From positions 310,001 to 374,000 of the forward strand of contig NZ_QSIL01000001.1 of the NCBI RefSeq assembly GCF_003469185.1: a stretch of 64,000 bases of DNA. Reading direction: 5' to 3'. Position 1 is the stretch's first letter; every line of letters starts with the position of its first letter. This DNA comes from Collinsella sp. AM34-10 (GTDB lineage Bacteria; Actinomycetota; Coriobacteriia; Coriobacteriales; Coriobacteriaceae). Shown here piece by piece: positions 60,285 to 64,000 of this stretch. Made by a program: the position numbers and the translations under genes. The notes below the pieces were generated by a model. That model saw only the letters and a list, made by a program, of their open reading frames with translations. It ran no database searches and was not told the DNA's origin.

Positions 60285-60977
60285 TTGTCGTCTAAATCGA
60301 ATGTGCTCGTTGCAATTCCTGCATATAACGAAGAGGAGTGCATTGAAGGCACGGTGAAAGAACTCCGCTCGATTGCGCCAGAGTTCGACTTCATTATTAT
60401 CAATGACGGCTCTCGAGATCGAACGGGCGAGATTTGCGACTCGTTACGCTGCGAGGTCATTACCATGCCAATTAATTGCGGTCTGACTGTTGGGTTTCAG
60501 ACTGCGGCTCGATATGCTGTTGATCATGGTTACGACTATATGATTCAGTTTGATGCTGACGGGCAACATCGTCCGGAGTATTTGGTTGCTCTTGTTGAGA
60601 GGGCGGTGAATACTAATTCCGACATTGTTATCGGTTCTAGGTTTCTGACTGTCCGCAAAGATAAATCGATGCGCATGGTCGGTTCACGTATGATTACCGT
60701 TTTGATTAAAATGCTTACCGGTCATCGCATTAGTGATCCCACTTCTGGCTTTAGGCTGTTTAGTCGCGCCGTGCTCGAAAGATACTATTACGACAACACT
60801 CTTAACCCCGAGCCGGAATCGATTGCTTTGTTTTTAAAACAAGGATACTCGGTCTCCGAAGTTCAGGTTTCAATGCGTGAACGCCAAGGTGGAGAGAGTT
60901 ACTTAAATCCGGTCAAGTCCATGCAGTATATGCTTAGAGTGTTTGCTACGCTGCTGATAGTTCAATGGTTTAGGTGA
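60285..60977 (+). CDS. Family 2 glycosyltransferase, dolichol-phosphate-mannose-synthase type
   Basis: The 230-residue protein matches polyprenyl-phosphate sugar synthases: NVLVAIPAYNEEECIEGTV, IINDGSRDRTGEI, the GLTVGFQTAARYAVDHGYDY stretch and QFDADGQHRPE with its DxD. It probably loads a sugar onto undecaprenyl phosphate as donor for enzymes acting outside the membrane. No C-terminal helices are fused; instead the next gene encodes a small membrane protein that overlaps by four bases (GTGA), a common pairing. The start is uncertain: TTG at 60285 with a GAGAG 12 bases upstream is chosen over TTG at 60234. Confidence 0.85.
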   Translation: MSSKSNVLVAIPAYNEEECIEGTVKELRSIAPEFDFIIINDGSRDRTGEICDSLRCEVITMPINCGLTVGFQTAARYAVDHGYDYMIQFDADGQHRPEYLVALVERAVNTNSDIVIGSRFLTVRKDKSMRMVGSRMITVLIKMLTGHRISDPTSGFRLFSRAVLERYYYDNTLNPEPESIALFLKQGYSVSEVQVSMRERQGGESYLNPVKSMQYMLRVFATLLIVQWFR

Positions 60978-61360
60978 TTGCTGTGTCATTTACGCTTCGC
61001 GTACTTTTGGTTTTTTCTGCATTTGTTGTCTTTTATTTCGTTGTCAGGAAATTGAAGAAAGCGCAAATGCAGGTTCTGGATTCACTGTTTTGGCTTTTGT
61101 TTAGTACTAGCTTTGTTCTACTCGGTGTATTTCCTGATATTGCGGTGCGTATCGCCAGCCTTTTGGGGTTTATGTCTGCCTCGAATTTCGTTTTTCTATA
61201 CGTGATAGCCGTTTTAGTCGTACGTGATTTCACCATTTCTGTAAGACTCGCTAAGCAGGAGGAGCGATTGAATTCTCTTGTGCAGGCATCTGCTTTACAT
61301 TGGAATAGCATTGATTCCAAATCTTCCAATAGTGATTTTGATTTTAATGTTAAGGATTAG
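60974..61360 (+). CDS. DUF2304-family small membrane protein
   Basis: The 128-residue protein has three hydrophobic helices (about 5-25, 36-55, 65-85) with the DUF2304 pattern VRKLKKAQMQVLDSLFWLLFS between the first two. A charged C-terminal tail (RLAKQEERLNSLVQAS) follows. This family is often encoded next to polyprenyl-phosphate glycosyltransferases and may anchor or regulate them. The GTG start overlaps the stop of the preceding gene, so translation is coupled. Confidence 0.82.
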   Translation: MIAVSFTLRVLLVFSAFVVFYFVVRKLKKAQMQVLDSLFWLLFSTSFVLLGVFPDIAVRIASLLGFMSASNFVFLYVIAVLVVRDFTISVRLAKQEERLNSLVQASALHWNSIDSKSSNSDFDFNVKD

Positions 61361-61365
61361 GGTGC

Positions 61366-61408
61366 GTCATTGCCTGGGATAATTTTGTTAATTATCCCAG
61401 GCAATGAC
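61366..61408. terminator. Bidirectional terminator between converging genes
   Basis: GTCATTGCCTGGGATAATT and AATTATCCCAGGCAATGAC form a perfect 19-bp stem with a five-base loop, between the DUF2304 gene and the convergent DUF6541 gene. The A/T-rich base of the stem can serve both directions. Confidence 0.85.
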
Positions 61409-61440
61409 TATGCAATTATGCGATTACTTATGTTTAAACA

Positions 61441-63417
61441 TTAGTAATCTATTAGATATAGTCGCATTTCGCCGTCAGAGATCAGGCAAGTGAATCCAGG
61501 GGTTTCCTCAGTGATGTTAAGAATGCCCTTCCATTCACTCGGATCAAAGTAACCAACATTTACAGTCTCATCAAGTATAAGCACATAACGAGCGTCAGTT
61601 TTCTGTATTGCATCTAAGACGTCATTGTTTTTTGAAGCCTCATAAAGTGATGCTTTAAATAGCTCATATTCCTTATAAGGCGTAGAGTAAAATTGACGAG
61701 AGATTACATTTATATTGTCAGATGCATAAAGCCATATGCTCCCGTCTGAGGGGATATTGATTACAGTCTCATTTCCAACGATTTGTTTTACTTTGTCAAC
61801 AAATCGCCTTTCTTCGGGCGAGATAGAAACTCCCGATGTTAACGAGTAGTTGACTTGTATCTGCTCACAGAGATACTTGTAATTATTTTTGCTGTATGAA
61901 ATGGGTTTTGAGTATGCGAAAACCATGAGGACGGCCATGAATGAGACGAGCACAGGTATCAATAATTCAACAGACCCAATTCTGTCACGATTAATTAAAG
62001 GCCGAATTATTAAATTAATACTTTTGCATAGCCCGATTGCGGCAAGCGGCGTGGCAGCTATCGCGAGCGCTCCATCTAGTCTGACAATTCCTGAGTACCA
62101 GAAGCCGCAGATAAGCTGACGAAGCGGGTGGTTCAGTGTCATGCATACGAACGCTAGAATGGCAACTAATATATATGATAGAGACATCCATCGATATCTA
62201 GTGCTTGCGAAGGCAATGACAAATCCAATGCCCACTAATAGTCCAAGTATGGGTTGCGCATTGACGGGCTGTCCGAATTTTAATAGAAGAATGTTCTGAA
62301 TGGCTTCTACTGGTGTTGCGATTGGCTCTCTATATACGCTGACGATAGGCTGGATAAATGGTAGGGAATATACTAATAGCCAGAGGCCGATAATTAGTCC
62401 AAGTACTAGAGCCGAGGCTAAAAGGCGTAAGTCGATTCTTTCGGAATGGTGCCCCGCTGTTTTCCACGAAAACTGGATGATTAATGGGATGCAAATTACG
62501 CCGGCAGAGAAAACCGCATTAGTCTGTGACCCTACAAGAGCAATGAATGATATAAACAATATAATTATCGCGCTTGGTGCGGAAGACAGTGTATTTGCTT
62601 TTGACTTTTCGATTGACCCTTTGTTTGAAAGGTAAATGCTTGTAATTAATTGATAGAACGTAAAGAGAAACCCTGGTAATAGCGCGTTTGATAGTAAATT
62701 AGAATCAAATTGTCCCACAATTAAAAAAGCCCAAGGAAAATAGGAAAATAGACTACATGTAACTCCGCCTGCAAAAATGAGACCCTGCTCGTTTTTAAAA
62801 ACGGAAGAAAGAAAAAGCCATGTTGAAAGGGGGTACACAAATGCGCAGATAATGAAATTAATCGCATTGTGTGCAACGATGATATTCGTTTTTGATAGTC
62901 CTCCTGCAACGGCAGTAATGATGTGCCAAGCAGCGGGATAGAATATGCCTTCTCCTGCGTTCATTAAGTCTGGGTATTCAGAGGCATGTAGAATCGAATA
63001 CCTGCCCGAATCGAGCATGGCATTTGCGCACGACAAATGGAAAGTTGTATCGGTCTGCACCGAATAAGATGCCGGCCCGTCTATATTTCGAAGGAATATT
63101 AAGACCGTCAGGGCTGTACCCACAAGTACATAAGTTGATAGAGTTAAATACTGGCGGGCATTCAGTGCCGATCTTTTTCTTCTAAATAGCATGAATAGCG
63201 TGAGACTAAGCAATAAAACTAGCAAATAAATATGGAGCGCAGACATGCTAATTGGATATGCAATTAAACCCACAACTATGAATAGTGCAACAGATGCTGC
63301 CGGCGAGAAAGCGATTGCTTGTAAAGGGTTACTAAATAAGGTTCTTCCGATGAAGTAGCCCGGAACAATTATTGTTAAAATGCCGCAAAGAAAAGCAGCT
63401 ATAAAAGATGCCCACAT
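61441..63417 (-). CDS. DUF6541-like large membrane protein, possible GT-C transferase
   Basis: The 658-residue protein has about 13 hydrophobic helices (residues about 1-500), then a soluble domain of about 150 residues facing outward. An extracytoplasmic loop after the third helix has YSVQTDTTFHLSCANAMLDS and YPAAWHI, with the acidic residues expected of a GT-C active site. Proteins of this layout are annotated as DUF6541 in actinobacteria, and I infer a lipid-linked sugar transferase role, possibly polymer extension. The C-terminal segment (EWKGILNITEETPGF...) recurs in the next gene. The ATG at 63417 is the only reasonable start. It is low in GC. Confidence 0.7.
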   Translation of the reverse strand: MWASFIAAFLCGILTIIVPGYFIGRTLFSNPLQAIAFSPAASVALFIVVGLIAYPISMSALHIYLLVLLLSLTLFMLFRRKRSALNARQYLTLSTYVLVGTALTVLIFLRNIDGPASYSVQTDTTFHLSCANAMLDSGRYSILHASEYPDLMNAGEGIFYPAAWHIITAVAGGLSKTNIIVAHNAINFIICAFVYPLSTWLFLSSVFKNEQGLIFAGGVTCSLFSYFPWAFLIVGQFDSNLLSNALLPGFLFTFYQLITSIYLSNKGSIEKSKANTLSSAPSAIIILFISFIALVGSQTNAVFSAGVICIPLIIQFSWKTAGHHSERIDLRLLASALVLGLIIGLWLLVYSLPFIQPIVSVYREPIATPVEAIQNILLLKFGQPVNAQPILGLLVGIGFVIAFASTRYRWMSLSYILVAILAFVCMTLNHPLRQLICGFWYSGIVRLDGALAIAATPLAAIGLCKSINLIIRPLINRDRIGSVELLIPVLVSFMAVLMVFAYSKPISYSKNNYKYLCEQIQVNYSLTSGVSISPEERRFVDKVKQIVGNETVINIPSDGSIWLYASDNINVISRQFYSTPYKEYELFKASLYEASKNNDVLDAIQKTDARYVLILDETVNVGYFDPSEWKGILNITEETPGFTCLISDGEMRLYLIDY

Positions 63418-63511
63418 GAGTACGGTCTGCCCTTTCGGCTGTATAGTGCTTGTAGCCTTTTGAATCGATCGGTATCAATCTTTTCGTTGTAACGTCTTAT
63501 GGCGTGCTTTG

Positions 63512-64000
63512 CTAATTAATGATTTTATATAGTGCCATATCCCCTGTTTGCAAGATCAATTCGAAACCTGGCGTTGCTTCGCTAATCGAGAGAATTCCCG
63601 TCCAACGTGACTGCTCAAAAGCCGGATACCATGCTTTCATGGTCCCCTCATCTTCTTCAAGACTGAGCACATACTGAACGTCCTTGTCGCGGACGTTTTT
63701 CTTTGTTGAACTTGAACTCACGTAGTTGCTAAGGTTAGACCGAAGATTAATGGCCCAGCTGCTTGTGGTTAATTCGGTATAGTTTTCATCGTTACAGAAT
63801 AGTAGATTAAGGTTAGCGATGCCTTTTGCAAAGCAGCTTCCATCGTATGGGGTGTTAGCGATTACGGCATTCGGACCAGTGATCGTAGCGACCTTATTCA
63901 AGAATTTAATTTTGGACTCAGTTAGAATTGCTCCCTCATCAACCCTTGTAAATCCCCTCATGTTTGCGGTCATGGTCGAATAAGGAGTGGTAATTTCCGT
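63512..64000 (-). CDS. Second DUF6541-like protein, C-terminal part (5' end beyond window)
   Basis: An open frame continues from the right edge to the stop at 63512. The 162 visible residues are a soluble domain. Its end (SRWTGILSISEATPGFELIL, then TGDMALYKI) parallels the end of the neighbouring 658-residue protein (EWKGILNITEETPGFTCLIS, then DGEMRLYLI). It is therefore a paralogue in tandem, with the membrane part outside the window. An ATG at 63973 lies within the domain and is not taken as the start. Confidence 0.75.
   Translation of the reverse strand, partial: TEITTPYSTMTANMRGFTRVDEGAILTESKIKFLNKVATITGPNAVIANTPYDGSCFAKGIANLNLLFCNDENYTELTTSSWAINLRSNLSNYVSSSSTKKNVRDKDVQYVLSLEEDEGTMKAWYPAFEQSRWTGILSISEATPGFELILQTGDMALYKIIN

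Overview
The window is a stretch of high-GC bacterial chromosome that looks like a gut actinobacterium of the Coriobacteriia, most likely Collinsella or a close relative. This is inferred from the strong preference for G/C at third codon positions in the housekeeping genes, a Rho factor with a very long disordered N-terminal extension, a sufCBDSU operon next to an Rrf2 regulator, and sortase-type cell-wall proteins. No rRNA gene is present to settle the genus.

Region 1 (1-27 kb) is mostly core metabolism and information processing: a partial WecA/TagO-type sugar-phosphate transferase, a candidate 6S-like RNA, a PflA-like radical SAM protein, tRNA-Ala, nicotinate phosphoribosyltransferase (pncB), the proline pathway genes proB and proA (separated by an inverted S33 peptidase gene), an HD-domain protein, a RAYT-type Y1 transposase, a CarD regulator, argS, rho, a VanZ-like protein, a ROK sugar kinase, an aminotransferase, tRNA-His and two identical tRNA-Lys genes. 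A DinD-like gene follows a duplicated tRNA-Lys 3' end. Next come a flavoprotein reductase and a two-gene operon of a GGGtGRT-family protein with an IscU/NifU-like scaffold.

Region 2 (27-39 kb) holds a second RAYT-like protein that has lost its catalytic histidines, the sufCBDSU iron-sulfur assembly operon divergent from an IscR-like regulator, a MntA/HepT-type toxin-antitoxin pair, a cell-wall-anchored lysozyme-like protein and an AAA-ATPase/nuclease-fold protein.

Region 3 (39-64 kb) is a cell-surface polysaccharide locus: at least eight glycosyltransferases (GT2, GT4, GT32), a flippase, UDP-GlcNAc 2-epimerase, dTDP-glucose 4,6-dehydratase, a frameshifted acyltransferase, and large DUF6541 membrane proteins. 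It also carries two modular peptidoglycan hydrolases that share a tandem 'FVW...W..WG' repeat. Most of it is lower in GC than the core, but it contains sharply bounded GC-rich patches, as expected of a recombining locus. A decayed IS21-like element and a DUF4238 gene lie inside it.

The intergenic DNA of the first 15 kb is full of hairpin repeats. Several different arm sequences share a GGGAC(A/G)GG-type loop, and four of them overlap the stop codon of the preceding gene. With two RAYT-type proteins in the window, these repeats and the two related long-arm elements between argS and rho are the most promising undescribed material.
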